From the NCBI GenBank assembly GCA_030149405.1, contig JASBRM010000154.1, positions 1 through 6,291 on the forward strand: a stretch of DNA of 6,291 nt. The letters run 5' to 3'. A program made the position numbers and the translations under genes. Shown here piece by piece: positions 1 to 5,790 of the stretch (positions are counted from its first letter, which is position 1; each line of letters starts with the position of its first letter). Under the pieces are notes generated by a model, which was given only the letters and a program-made list of their open reading frames with translations, was not told where the DNA came from and searched no databases. The stretch is from Neptuniibacter sp. (GTDB taxonomy: Bacteria; Pseudomonadota; Gammaproteobacteria; Pseudomonadales; Balneatricaceae).

Positions 1-1
1 C

Positions 2-523
2 CCACTTCGCCTGGATGGAACAGACCTGATCAGCTGGTTGAACGAATTGACTCCTGAATACCGAAAGCCTCTGAGAAAACAATGGGATAGGGGCATTCGT
101 AGAAATGTACCTTTCACTGTCGAATTTACACTTAAGTCAGACCCTCAAGCGGTTATCAGCCTTACCGTCGTTCCTCAGCAACAAAAAAAGGGATCTGGTA
201 CATCGACCCGACTCATGCTGATTGGGATAAAACAACACAGTGAACTGGCAATAAAGCTGGAAGCCACAAATCAACGAATACAGCAGCCGCCGCCTTATAC
301 AGAGAATGGTTCGGGCGTTGAACAGTTACTACAACTTACCAAAACTGAGCGCAGGGTTGCTTCACTGATCAAAAAAGGCAAATCATCAAAAGATATTGCC
401 CGATATCTGGACATTTCCCCTGGCACCGTAAATATCCACAGGAAGAATATTCGTCGTAAGCTCAACTTTACGGGTGAAAAGGTAAACTTATCGAAAGCTT
501 TAGCCCAGTTTTCAGAGCTCTAG
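2..523 (+). CDS. PAS-like / LuxR-family HTH transcriptional regulator, 5'-truncated by window edge
   Basis: Only the C-terminal 173 residues are visible. The reading frame is open to the left edge, so the TTG at 38 is not a credible start and the gene begins outside the window. Residues 112-157 (numbered from the first full codon) form a LuxR/GerE-type helix-turn-helix: LTKTERRVASLIKKGKSS, then SKDIARYLDISPGTVNIHRKNIRRKL, with the usual T/E at the start, the I-A pair, the SPGTV turn and a basic recognition helix. Residues about 35-80 alternate hydrophobic strands (VEFTLK, VISLTVVP, LMLIGI) as in the second half of a PAS fold, and a helical linker runs from about 80 to 95. It is therefore probably a DNA-binding regulator controlled by a small-molecule or redox PAS sensor, but the ligand and targets are unknown. 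A receiver-domain response regulator is less likely, because no conserved receiver Lys-Pro end is seen. It ends in TAG and no clear terminator follows it. Confidence 0.8.
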   Translation, partial: PLRLDGTDLISWLNELTPEYRKPLRKQWDRGIRRNVPFTVEFTLKSDPQAVISLTVVPQQQKKGSGTSTRLMLIGIKQHSELAIKLEATNQRIQQPPPYTENGSGVEQLLQLTKTERRVASLIKKGKSSKDIARYLDISPGTVNIHRKNIRRKLNFTGEKVNLSKALAQFSEL

Positions 524-742
524 GCCCAATCTGAGCACCACCTATTTAACTGTTCACATGTTGTGCGATTGACTCCTCTATTGTGCTCTTTGGTGGTATC
601 ATTCCGCCCTTGGTTCAAATTGTGGATTTTACCGCCTCTGTTTAAATCGGAGTTGCCATAGATCTTGCAGGTTTAATCCCTATTTTTTGACGTACTGATT
701 TATTGAATGTCTGGCATATGCCGAGAGGAAACAGGTAACAAA
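524..742. other. Intergenic region between the LuxR-type gene and purE
   Basis: No gene or RNA is recognisable here. GAGCAC (533-538) and GTGCTC (583-588) are complementary but 44 bases apart, and no U-tract follows, so this is not a clear terminator. Isolated -35-like boxes occur, TTGCCA at 653-658 and TTGACG at 687-692, but neither has a good -10 at 16-18 bp. No PurR-type operator (ACGCAAACGTTTGCGT-like) is visible, so purine repression by that route is not supported by the sequence. The purE promoter presumably lies here but cannot be placed with confidence. Confidence 0.5.
733..738 (+). promoter_or_regulatory. Ribosome binding site that sets the purE start
   Basis: AGGTAA lies 4 bases before the ATG at 743, with its AGG core 7 bases away. 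It selects that ATG over the in-frame ATG at 707, which has no purine-rich sequence before it. An additional AGAGGAA at 724-730 is 12 bases from the ATG and may assist. Confidence 0.6.
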
Positions 743-1225
743 ATGAGTAAAGTCTCCGTCAGTATTATCATGGGCTCCCGCTCTGACTGGCCAACGATGC
801 AAGAAGCAACTAAACCTCTGGAAGAGTTGGGTGTAGAGTTTGAAACCAAAGTTGTTTCAGCACACCGTACCCCTGAACGTCTATTTAAATTTGCTTCTGA
901 AGCTCACACCCGCGGTATTGAGGTGATTATTGCTGGCGCTGGTGGCGCAGCTCATCTGGCGGGTATGGCGGCATCAATGACTCACCTTCCGGTAGTTGCA
1001 GTACCTGTTGCCAGCAAAAACATTAAAGGTCTGGATAGCCTGCTTTCTATGGTTCAGATGCCACGTGGCGTCGCTGTTGCTTGTCAGGCGATTGGTGGCG
1101 CAGGCGCATACAATGCAGGCCTTATTGCGGCACAGATGCTGGCTCTGAAAGATGAAGCGCTGAGCGAGCGTTTACAGGAATGGCGTAAAGCTCAGACTGA
1201 TAGTGTTCCTGTAGAGGTAGAATAA
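743..1225 (+). CDS. purE: N5-carboxyaminoimidazole ribonucleotide mutase (PurE class I)
   Basis: Converts N5-CAIR, made by PurK, to CAIR in de novo purine synthesis; a cytoplasmic enzyme, octameric in the family. From the ATG at 743 the protein has 160 residues, a normal length for bacterial PurE. A longer form from 707 would add 12 residues that look unlike the family. Visible hallmarks are the phosphate-binding loop [10 protein letters not shown] (10-19), the SAHRTP motif with the catalytic-site histidine (39-44, His41), the glycine-rich [11 protein letters not shown] loop (65-75) and [13 protein letters not shown] (97-109). The C-terminal WRKAQTDSV matches the tail of the E. coli protein as I remember it. 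Its stop overlaps the purK start by one base (TAATG), so the pair is co-transcribed and probably translationally coupled. The pairing with PurK also marks it as the class I mutase rather than the AIR carboxylase type. Confidence 0.97.
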   Translation: MSKVSVSIIMGSRSDWPTMQEATKPLEELGVEFETKVVSAHRTPERLFKFASEAHTRGIEVIIAGAGGAAHLAGMAASMTHLPVVAVPVASKNIKGLDSLLSMVQMPRGVAVACQAIGGAGAYNAGLIAAQMLALKDEALSERLQEWRKAQTDSVPVEVE

Positions 1226-2325
1226 TGCACGTTGCGATTGTTGGATGCGGTCAGTTAGCACGCATGATGGCTTTGGCAGGCTGGCCTATGGGCCACCGTT
1301 TTACCTTCCTGGCTGATCCGGGTGAAGGTACTGATTGTGTTAAAGGTTTGGGGGAGATCGTTGAGCTGACTCCGGAAATGGAAGGCGAAGCCCTGTTCAA
1401 TGCACTGGGCAACCCTGACGTTGTAACCGTTGAACGGGAACACGTTAATGTGTCCTTGCTGAGTACCTTGAAACCTCACTGCTCCGTTTACCCATCCCCA
1501 GATGCGATCAGTTACTGCCAGCACCGTGGCCGTGAAAAAACCTTCCTGAACTCTCTGGGCATTCAGACTGCACCGTTTCATCTTGCGAACAATGCCGACG
1601 AACTGAGCGCCAGTGTTCATACTCTGGGTTATCCGGTATTCGTTAAAACCTGTGAAGAAGGTTACGACGGCTACGGCCAGTGGGTGCTGAAAAATGATCA
1701 GGATCTGGCTGACCTTGTTGCTCAGGCTGACAAACTGCCTGAAGTGGTGATTGAGGGCCGTGTAAATTTTGATCGTGAAGTTTCTTTGATTGCTGCACGT
1801 GATGCATCAGGCGCATGTGTTTTCTATCCACTGACAGAAAACCTGCACCGCAACGGTATTCTTTGGAGCTCTATTGCCCCTGCAGAAGCACCTGAAGAGT
1901 TACATGCTAAAGCAAAAGAGATTGCAGATAAGGTTCTGAATGCTCTGGAGTACGTGGGTGTCATTGCCATTGAGATGTTCCAGGCAGGTGATGACCTGCT
2001 GGTCAACGAACTGGCGCCACGTGTTCATAATAGTGGTCACTGGACTCAGGGTGCTGGGATCAGCTCACAGTTTGAAAACCACATTCGCGCAATCTGCGGC
2101 TTAGGTTTAGGTCATACGATCAATAGTCAGTATGCCGGTATGGTTAACCTTCTGGGTATAGAAGCACCTAAAGAGATTATCAGTGAGAGTAATGTACAGC
2201 ACCATGTGTACAACAAGTCACTGCGTCCAGGCCGTAAAGTGGGCCACCTCAATCTGGTGAGTGACGACCGTCACACACTGGAAGTGAAGCTGAAACGCAT
2301 CCGCGAAACGCTTTACAAGGATTAA
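1225..2325 (+). CDS. purK: N5-carboxyaminoimidazole ribonucleotide synthetase (PurK, ATP-grasp)
   Basis: Uses ATP and bicarbonate to carboxylate AIR to N5-CAIR, the substrate of the adjacent PurE. The 366 residues fit the family (about 355-380). The N-terminal pre-ATP-grasp nucleotide fold starts with IVGCGQLARMMALAG (5-19). The ATP-grasp domain shows VFVKTCEEGYDGYGQW (138-153, with Lys141 and the glycine loop), VVIEGRVNFDREVSLIAAR (174-192) and the metal/ATP-site segment NELAPRVHNSGHWT (261-274). The C-terminal domain carries RPGRKVGHLNL (334-344). GAGG at 1214-1217, inside the end of purE, is 7 bases before the ATG. Several segments differ from the textbook E. coli form: VEREHVNV where many PurKs have E-[FY]-E-N, CQHRGREKTFL where QDR..EK is common, and TCEEGYDG where RR.GGYDG is usual. 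The catalytic core is intact, so I take this as a lineage variant and not a loss of function. Tandem stops (TAATAA) end it just before the terminator. Confidence 0.97.
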   Translation: MHVAIVGCGQLARMMALAGWPMGHRFTFLADPGEGTDCVKGLGEIVELTPEMEGEALFNALGNPDVVTVEREHVNVSLLSTLKPHCSVYPSPDAISYCQHRGREKTFLNSLGIQTAPFHLANNADELSASVHTLGYPVFVKTCEEGYDGYGQWVLKNDQDLADLVAQADKLPEVVIEGRVNFDREVSLIAARDASGACVFYPLTENLHRNGILWSSIAPAEAPEELHAKAKEIADKVLNALEYVGVIAIEMFQAGDDLLVNELAPRVHNSGHWTQGAGISSQFENHIRAICGLGLGHTINSQYAGMVNLLGIEAPKEIISESNVQHHVYNKSLRPGRKVGHLNLVSDDRHTLEVKLKRIRETLYKD

Positions 2326-2329
2326 TAAA

Positions 2330-2355
2330 AAAAACCCGGCAATTGCCGGGTTTTT
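2330..2355. terminator. Bidirectional intrinsic terminator between purK and dctM
   Basis: A perfect 26-base palindrome: A5 plus CCCGGC, loop AATT, then GCCGGG plus T5. The GC core is 6 bp. On the plus strand it ends in five T (2351-2355). Read on the minus strand, the A-run 2327-2334 becomes an eight-U tract. It begins 4 bases after the purK stop and lies 23 bases after the dctM stop, so one element can end both convergent operons. Confidence 0.93.
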
Positions 2356-2378
2356 ACTTTCTCAAATACTCTATACGT

Positions 2379-3788
2379 TTAGGTATAACCGATTAATCCC
2401 GGTAGCCAGAGCACAATGCCTGGCGCCATGATCAAGACCGCAATGGTAATTACGTCTGCCACGAAGAATGGCATGCAACCGCGGAAGACATCCTGCACAG
2501 AACATTCCGGGCGTACACCCGCCACCACGAAACAGTTAAGCCCAATCGGTGGTGTAATCAGACAGAGTTCCGCCATTTTCACCACGATAATACCGAACCA
2601 GATCGCACAACCTACTCCGGAAACCCCAAACGCTGAATCCTCAGCGCTGACCATTTCACCACCATTCAGAGCAATCACAGCAGGGTAAACAACCGGCAGG
2701 GTTAACAGCAGCATACCAATGGCATCCATAAACATACCCAGCACAGCATAGGCGCACAGGATCAGTAGCAAGGTTAGCATCGGGCTCTGCTCAAGGCTCA
2801 CAATCCAGTCTGAGAAAGCAGTAGGCAGATCAGCAAAGCCAAGGAAGCGCACATACAGCAGCACACCCCAGATAATTGCAAAGATCATCGCAGAGAGTTT
2901 TGCGGTTTCCATCAGTGAGCTTTTCAGCTCTGGCCAACGGCTACCATTGAACAGCGCCATACACAGGATGATGAATGCGCCCAGCGCGCCCGCTTCTGTT
3001 GGGGTGCCTACGCCACCGTAGATACACACCATGATGATCGCGATCACAACAAAGATCGGCATGGCACCCGGTAAGGATTCAAAGCGCTCTTTCCAGCTAT
3101 AACCTGAAACCGGTGGGCCAAAGTTTTTCCGGGTCATCGCCAGGAAGATAACCAAGCCGCCGTAGATCAACGCTGAAACTGCACCCGGCAGGAAACCCGC
3201 CATCAGCAAAGCACCCACATCCTGCTCAACGATAATCGCGTAGATAACCAGAATCGCGGACGGTGGGATAAGAGAAGCGAGTGTACCGCCTGCAGCAACA
3301 ACACCGGCAGCAAAACGTTTGTCATAACCCAGCTTCAGCATCTCAGGCACAGCAATGCGGGCAAATACCGCAGAGGTCGCTACCGATGCACCGGAAACCG
3401 CAGCAAATCCAGCGGTCGAGAACACTGTCGCCACACCCATACCACCGGGTAGCCAGCCTACCCAGCGTTTTGCAGCTTCGAACAATTTACGGGTTAGCCC
3501 TGCGTGATAGGCAAGGAACCCGATCAGAATAAAGGTTGGAATCAGGGATAGTGCCAGTGAAGAAACCTTTGAATGTGGAATAGTTCCGGCCATTTTCAGG
3601 GCAACCAGAAAACCACGCTCAAACCCCATCTTTGCTGAGAAGATCCATAACAGTCCCAGAAAACCCGCTGCGGCTGCAGCAAAGGCTACCCTGACCCCCA
3701 TAATTACAAACACCAGCATCACCCCGGTCACCCAGAGACCGATTGATATAGAATCCATGCCGGCCATGGTTTGCCATAAATCACTCAT
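2379..3788 (-). CDS. dctM: TRAP transporter large permease subunit, DctM family
   Basis: The main ion-coupled membrane subunit of the TRAP transporter, which moves the solute delivered by DctP across the inner membrane using (usually) a sodium gradient. The 469-residue protein is highly hydrophobic with about a dozen membrane segments. Family motifs are SGASVATSA (132-140), GGTLASLIPPS (167-177, a helical hairpin loop), GTPTEAGALGA (261-271), GMFMDAIGMLLLTLP (351-365) and ITPPIGLNCFVVAGV (411-425). It is longer than the common length of about 425-430 residues, partly because of a polar stretch at about 375-394 between two conserved membrane segments. The start overlaps the dctQ stop (ATGA). 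AGGAG at 3801-3797, inside dctQ, is 8 bases before the ATG and supports this start over Met11. Last gene of the operon, followed by the shared terminator. The symbol reflects family membership; the substrate is unproven. Confidence 0.94.
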   Translation of the reverse strand: MSDLWQTMAGMDSISIGLWVTGVMLVFVIMGVRVAFAAAAAGFLGLLWIFSAKMGFERGFLVALKMAGTIPHSKVSSLALSLIPTFILIGFLAYHAGLTRKLFEAAKRWVGWLPGGMGVATVFSTAGFAAVSGASVATSAVFARIAVPEMLKLGYDKRFAAGVVAAGGTLASLIPPSAILVIYAIIVEQDVGALLMAGFLPGAVSALIYGGLVIFLAMTRKNFGPPVSGYSWKERFESLPGAMPIFVVIAIIMVCIYGGVGTPTEAGALGAFIILCMALFNGSRWPELKSSLMETAKLSAMIFAIIWGVLLYVRFLGFADLPTAFSDWIVSLEQSPMLTLLLILCAYAVLGMFMDAIGMLLLTLPVVYPAVIALNGGEMVSAEDSAFGVSGVGCAIWFGIIVVKMAELCLITPPIGLNCFVVAGVRPECSVQDVFRGCMPFFVADVITIAVLIMAPGIVLWLPGLIGYT

Positions 3789-4414
3789 TTACCGTTCTCC
3801 TGACCGTCGTGACCACTGACTGATTCAGCTTCTTTTGCTGCCACCTGGGCAGCCGTCTCTATCAAAGGAACAGCAACAGGCTCATGCCCGCCCTGACGCA
3901 CAGCACGGAAATAACCCCAGATTTGCAGAGCAAAACGCAGCGCAAGAATAGTCAGCGCTACAGGCACAACTAACTTAGCAGGCCAGGTCGGAAGATTGAT
4001 ATCGAGCGAAGAGTCACCAATGGAGTAAGCTCTCCAGAAGTGTAGGTAAGATCCATAGATCAGTACCAGTGTTACAACAAACATAATGCAGGTGGTCAGT
4101 AGTTCTGTGAACCACAGGAAACGCCCATGGAGTTGCCCAACCAGAATATCCATACGGATATGACCACCCTGCCGCTGCGTGTAAGCAATACCCAGAAATG
4201 CGATAAAAGCCATCGCCTGCTCAACCCAGTCAACGTATCCGCTGATCGGTGATGAAAATAGCCAACGTCCAAGGACATTGATCGTTGCCAGCATAACGAG
4301 AAGAAATATCGCCATGCCCCCGGCAAGATTTAAAAATGATTCCATTCTGAAGAAAAAACGGTCCGTCCGGCTCAGTACTGAGCCATCTTCCAGAACGGTT
4401 GCAGATGCTGACAT
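3785..4414 (-). CDS. dctQ: TRAP transporter small permease subunit, DctQ family
   Basis: The four-helix membrane subunit that partners DctM in the inner membrane. Membrane segments are visible at about 28-48 (LAGGMAIFLLVMLATINVLG), 63-79, 102-122 and 147-167. Characteristic family sequence follows the first helix: GRWLFSSPISGYVDW (49-63), then the E-x-A-x-A-F-I-A-F-L-G helix and RQGGHIRMDIL (81-91), where GGH(I/V)R.D is the usual DctQ signature. LPTWPAKLVVPVAL (141-154) leads into helix 4. At 209 residues it is somewhat longer than typical DctQ (about 160-190), because of a 17-residue N-terminal extension and a polar Ala/Glu-rich tail of about 35 residues. AGGGGG at 4425-4420, 5 bases before the ATG, supports the chosen start. 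It overlaps dctM by 4 bases (ATGA) and follows dctP after an 87-base gap that contains a hairpin. Confidence 0.93.
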   Translation of the reverse strand: MSASATVLEDGSVLSRTDRFFFRMESFLNLAGGMAIFLLVMLATINVLGRWLFSSPISGYVDWVEQAMAFIAFLGIAYTQRQGGHIRMDILVGQLHGRFLWFTELLTTCIMFVVTLVLIYGSYLHFWRAYSIGDSSLDINLPTWPAKLVVPVALTILALRFALQIWGYFRAVRQGGHEPVAVPLIETAAQVAAKEAESVSGHDGQENGK

Positions 4415-4458
4415 GTCAGCCCCCTGTTAAAACAGTGCTTTCTTATTCAGGTGTAAAT

Positions 4459-4485
4459 GGTCCTGGCGAATGGATCGCCAGAACC
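4459..4485 (-). promoter_or_regulatory. Intercistronic dctP-dctQ mRNA hairpin without U-tract
   Basis: On the minus-strand transcript the bases form an 11-bp stem (GGUUCUGGCGA / UCGCCAGGACC, one G-U wobble) closed by the five-base loop UCCAU. It starts 16 bases after the first dctP stop codon. The bases after it (AUUUACACCUG) have no U-run, so it is a poor intrinsic terminator. I infer an mRNA stabiliser or partial attenuator that favours the binding protein over the permease subunits, as is common for binding-protein transporters. Confidence 0.7.
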
Positions 4486-4501
4486 GATACAGGGACGTTT
4501 A

Positions 4502-5506
4502 CTACTTAGCAAACAGGTTTGCGGTGTAATCGAACAGTTCCTGAGAATCGAACTTCCCAGCGTACTTTTTAACCCACTCCTGACGAACAGATTCAGAAAG
4601 TTCGTTCAGCTTTTTAGTCTGGTCAGCCGTGAAGGTGATCTCGTTTAAACCCACCTCTTTCTTAGCCGCTTCAAACTTAGCGGTCGTATTCTGATCATAG
4701 TTCTCAACATAGTAAGCCAGTGCTTCATCTACAGAACCCAGCAGAGCTGCTTTATGTTCTGGAGAAAGCATATCCAACGCATCTGTGTTCACTACAACCG
4801 GGCAGTTTGCCGAGCCAAGGTTGAGGTTTGTAGTGGCCCACTTACCTACCTTGTATGAACCTGTTGCCAGATGCGCATGTGGCGCAAAGGAAGCCGCGTC
4901 GATTACTCCGGAGTCCATAGACTGACGCACTTCTGAGAACGGCACGCCGGTTTTAACTGCGCCCAGTTTACCCAGAACACCCATGATGCCACCTGGACCA
5001 CGTACACGCAGGCCATCAAAATCTTCCAATGATTGTAAGCCATCTGTTTTACTTACAATGTTGTACTGAGGCAAAGGCGTCGGCATCAGCAGCGTTGCAT
5101 TCCAACGCGCAAGATCTTTCTTCACAACCGGATGTTTGAATACTTCAGTGTAGATTTCACTTACCCGCGCCAGAGAGACATCTTTAGAGAAAGGCAACTC
5201 AGTTACAGTAATCGTTGGGTTTTTATCGGTGTGGTAGAAAGAGCAGAACTGAGCCATTTCAAAAGCACCAATAGCGATACCATCCAGATTTTCACGTGAC
5301 TTGGACAAACCACCGTAGGAGATTTTCAGCTTAAACTCACCGTTGGTTTTGGCATCCACCAACTCAGCCAGTTTCTCCACATTCTCGGTGAAGGCACGAC
5401 GTTTACCCCAAAGCGATACGTTCCACTCAGTTGCTGCATGTACTTCGGCAGCCACCATACCAACCAGTGCCGCAGAAGCGATCAAAGTCGTTTTCAAACC
5501 AGTCAT
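4502..5506 (-). CDS. dctP: TRAP transporter periplasmic solute-binding protein, DctP family
   Basis: Captures a carboxylate-type solute in the periplasm and hands it to DctQM. From the ATG at 5506 it has 334 residues, normal for DctP proteins. GAGGA at 5518-5514 lies 7 bases upstream. The alternative ATG six codons earlier (5524) has no good ribosome site. A Sec signal peptide is clear: MTGLKTT, hydrophobic core LIASAALVGMVAA, likely cleavage VHA|AT after residue 24. The mature domain follows the family pattern: YGGLSKSRENLDGIAIGAFE (64-83), a hydrophobic ITVTELPF segment (99-106), and GLRVRGPGG (165-173), where Arg169 sits where DctP-type proteins hold the ligand carboxylate. SGVIDAASFAPH (199-210) follows the usual G-x-[IV]-D signature. 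The opening WNVSLWGKRRAF is unlike the classical Rhodobacter C4-dicarboxylate DctP as I recall it, so the ligand may be another acid. First gene of the operon; tandem stops TAGTAA. Confidence 0.93.
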   Translation of the reverse strand: MTGLKTTLIASAALVGMVAAEVHAATEWNVSLWGKRRAFTENVEKLAELVDAKTNGEFKLKISYGGLSKSRENLDGIAIGAFEMAQFCSFYHTDKNPTITVTELPFSKDVSLARVSEIYTEVFKHPVVKKDLARWNATLLMPTPLPQYNIVSKTDGLQSLEDFDGLRVRGPGGIMGVLGKLGAVKTGVPFSEVRQSMDSGVIDAASFAPHAHLATGSYKVGKWATTNLNLGSANCPVVVNTDALDMLSPEHKAALLGSVDEALAYYVENYDQNTTAKFEAAKKEVGLNEITFTADQTKKLNELSESVRQEWVKKYAGKFDSQELFDYTANLFAK

Positions 5507-5513
5507 CCTGTTA

Positions 5514-5518
5514 TCCTC
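5514..5518 (-). promoter_or_regulatory. Ribosome binding site that sets the dctP start
   Basis: On the minus strand GAGGA lies 7 bases before the ATG at 5506. It falls downstream of the competing ATG at 5524, whose own upstream sequence (ATAAAG) is weak. The signal peptide is also of more usual shape from 5506. Confidence 0.75.
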
Positions 5519-5569
5519 ATTCATCTTTATTTTTATAGAACCACATAACGTGGATCGCTTATCCGTATG

Positions 5570-5585
5570 AGCAAAGCTTAGGCCA
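5570..5585 (-). promoter_or_regulatory. Sigma-54 (-24/-12) promoter of dctPQM
   Basis: Minus-strand sequence TGGCCTAAGCTTTGCT, compared with the sigma-54 consensus TGGCACG-N4-TTGCW. The invariant GG (5584-5583) and GC (5572-5571) are separated by exactly 10 bases, and TGGC and TTGCT match fully. Only the ACG after TGGC deviates. The predicted start is about 5559, giving a leader of about 53 bases to dctP. A sigma-54 promoter is what DctB/DctD-type control requires, and no good sigma-70 promoter for dctP is seen. Confidence 0.72.
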
Positions 5586-5619
5586 GAATTGGGAAAGCTG
5601 CCGCAAACTGGTTAATAAC

Positions 5620-5642
5620 CCATTGTCTGATAAAGATTTTTT
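5620..5642 (-). promoter_or_regulatory. Candidate IHF binding site
   Basis: On the minus strand TATCAG-ACAA-TGG matches the IHF consensus WATCAR-N4-TTR at all but one defined position. It is preceded at 4 bases by an A6 tract (5642-5637), the AT-rich arm often seen in IHF sites. It lies between the -24/-12 element and the upstream palindromes, where IHF bends DNA at many sigma-54 promoters. Short degenerate motif, so moderate confidence. Confidence 0.5.
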
Positions 5643-5693
5643 ATATTCTTAAGCACTCCCCGGGCAGAAGCAGCTCCGTTTCTTACATACTTT

Positions 5694-5713
5694 ATAAGCC
5701 AAACTTGGCTTAT
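5694..5713. promoter_or_regulatory. Upstream activator palindrome 1 (promoter-proximal)
   Basis: ATAAGCCAA-AC-TTGGCTTAT has 9-bp perfect arms around a 2-base centre. It shares ATAAGCC-N6-GGCTTAT exactly with the second copy. Its centre is about 144 bases upstream of the predicted dctP start, in the usual enhancer range for sigma-54 activators. Binding by a DctD-type protein is inferred from the neighbouring dctB. Confidence 0.75.
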
Positions 5714-5736
5714 TTATCCTGGTGTTATTCTTACAA

Positions 5737-5756
5737 ATAAGCCATTTTTGGCTTAT
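5737..5756. promoter_or_regulatory. Upstream activator palindrome 2 (promoter-distal)
   Basis: ATAAGCC-N6-GGCTTAT again, within a 22-base palindrome (5736-5757) whose arms AATAAGCCA/TGGCTTATT flank TTTT. Its centre lies 43 bp from that of copy 1, close to four helical turns, so both sites face the same side of the DNA, as expected for cooperative dimers. It ends 4 bases before the dctB extended -10 element and would cover that promoter's -35 region. Confidence 0.75.
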
Positions 5757-5760
5757 TCAC

Positions 5761-5769
5761 TGCTAGAAT
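5761..5769 (+). promoter_or_regulatory. Extended -10 promoter candidate for dctB
   Basis: TGCTAGAAT matches the extended -10 form TG-N-TATAAT with five of six hexamer bases. No good -35 is present at 16-18 bp (GCCATT at 17 bp), which an extended -10 can tolerate. The predicted start near 5776 gives a leader of about 124 bases before dctB. Confidence 0.45.
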
Positions 5770-5790
5770 TACAGCTTCATCGATACTGTT

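Noticed and set aside
533..597. Complementary GAGCACCACC / GTGCTC and GGTGGT segments after the LuxR-type gene
   Set aside because: The pairing is split and long-range with no U-tract, so it is not a convincing terminator or RNA gene.
687..715. Sigma-70 promoter for purE starting at TTGACG (687-692)
   Set aside because: The hexamers at 16-18 bp spacing (around TCTGGC) do not resemble TATAAT, and a start there would leave almost no leader.
707..742. Upstream ATG at 707 as the purE start
   Set aside because: There is no ribosome site before it, and the extra 12 residues do not resemble PurE; the ATG at 743 has AGGTAA at good spacing.
1255..1620. Minus-strand open frame of 121 codons inside purK
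   Set aside because: It is a shadow of the clear purK frame, without a ribosome site or protein family resemblance.
2416..2688. Plus-strand open frame of 90 codons opposite dctM
   Set aside because: It is antisense to conserved DctM segments, and its composition reflects the complement of membrane-helix codons.
4424..4435. Small palindrome CTGTTTTAACAG just upstream of dctQ
   Set aside because: The arms are only 5 bp with a 2-base centre, too tight for a stable hairpin and without a second copy.
4457..4648. Plus-strand open frame of 63 codons over the dctP 3' end
   Set aside because: It overlaps the hairpin and the conserved dctP end on the other strand, with no ribosome site; judged a chance frame.
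5506..5524. ATG at 5524 as the dctP start
   Set aside because: Weak upstream sequence and six extra polar residues before the signal peptide; the GAGGA at 5518-5514 serves the ATG at 5506.
5610..5620. Palindrome GGTTAATAACC beside the IHF-like site
   Set aside because: The arms are 5 bp, it is a single copy, and it differs from the twin palindromes; chance cannot be excluded.
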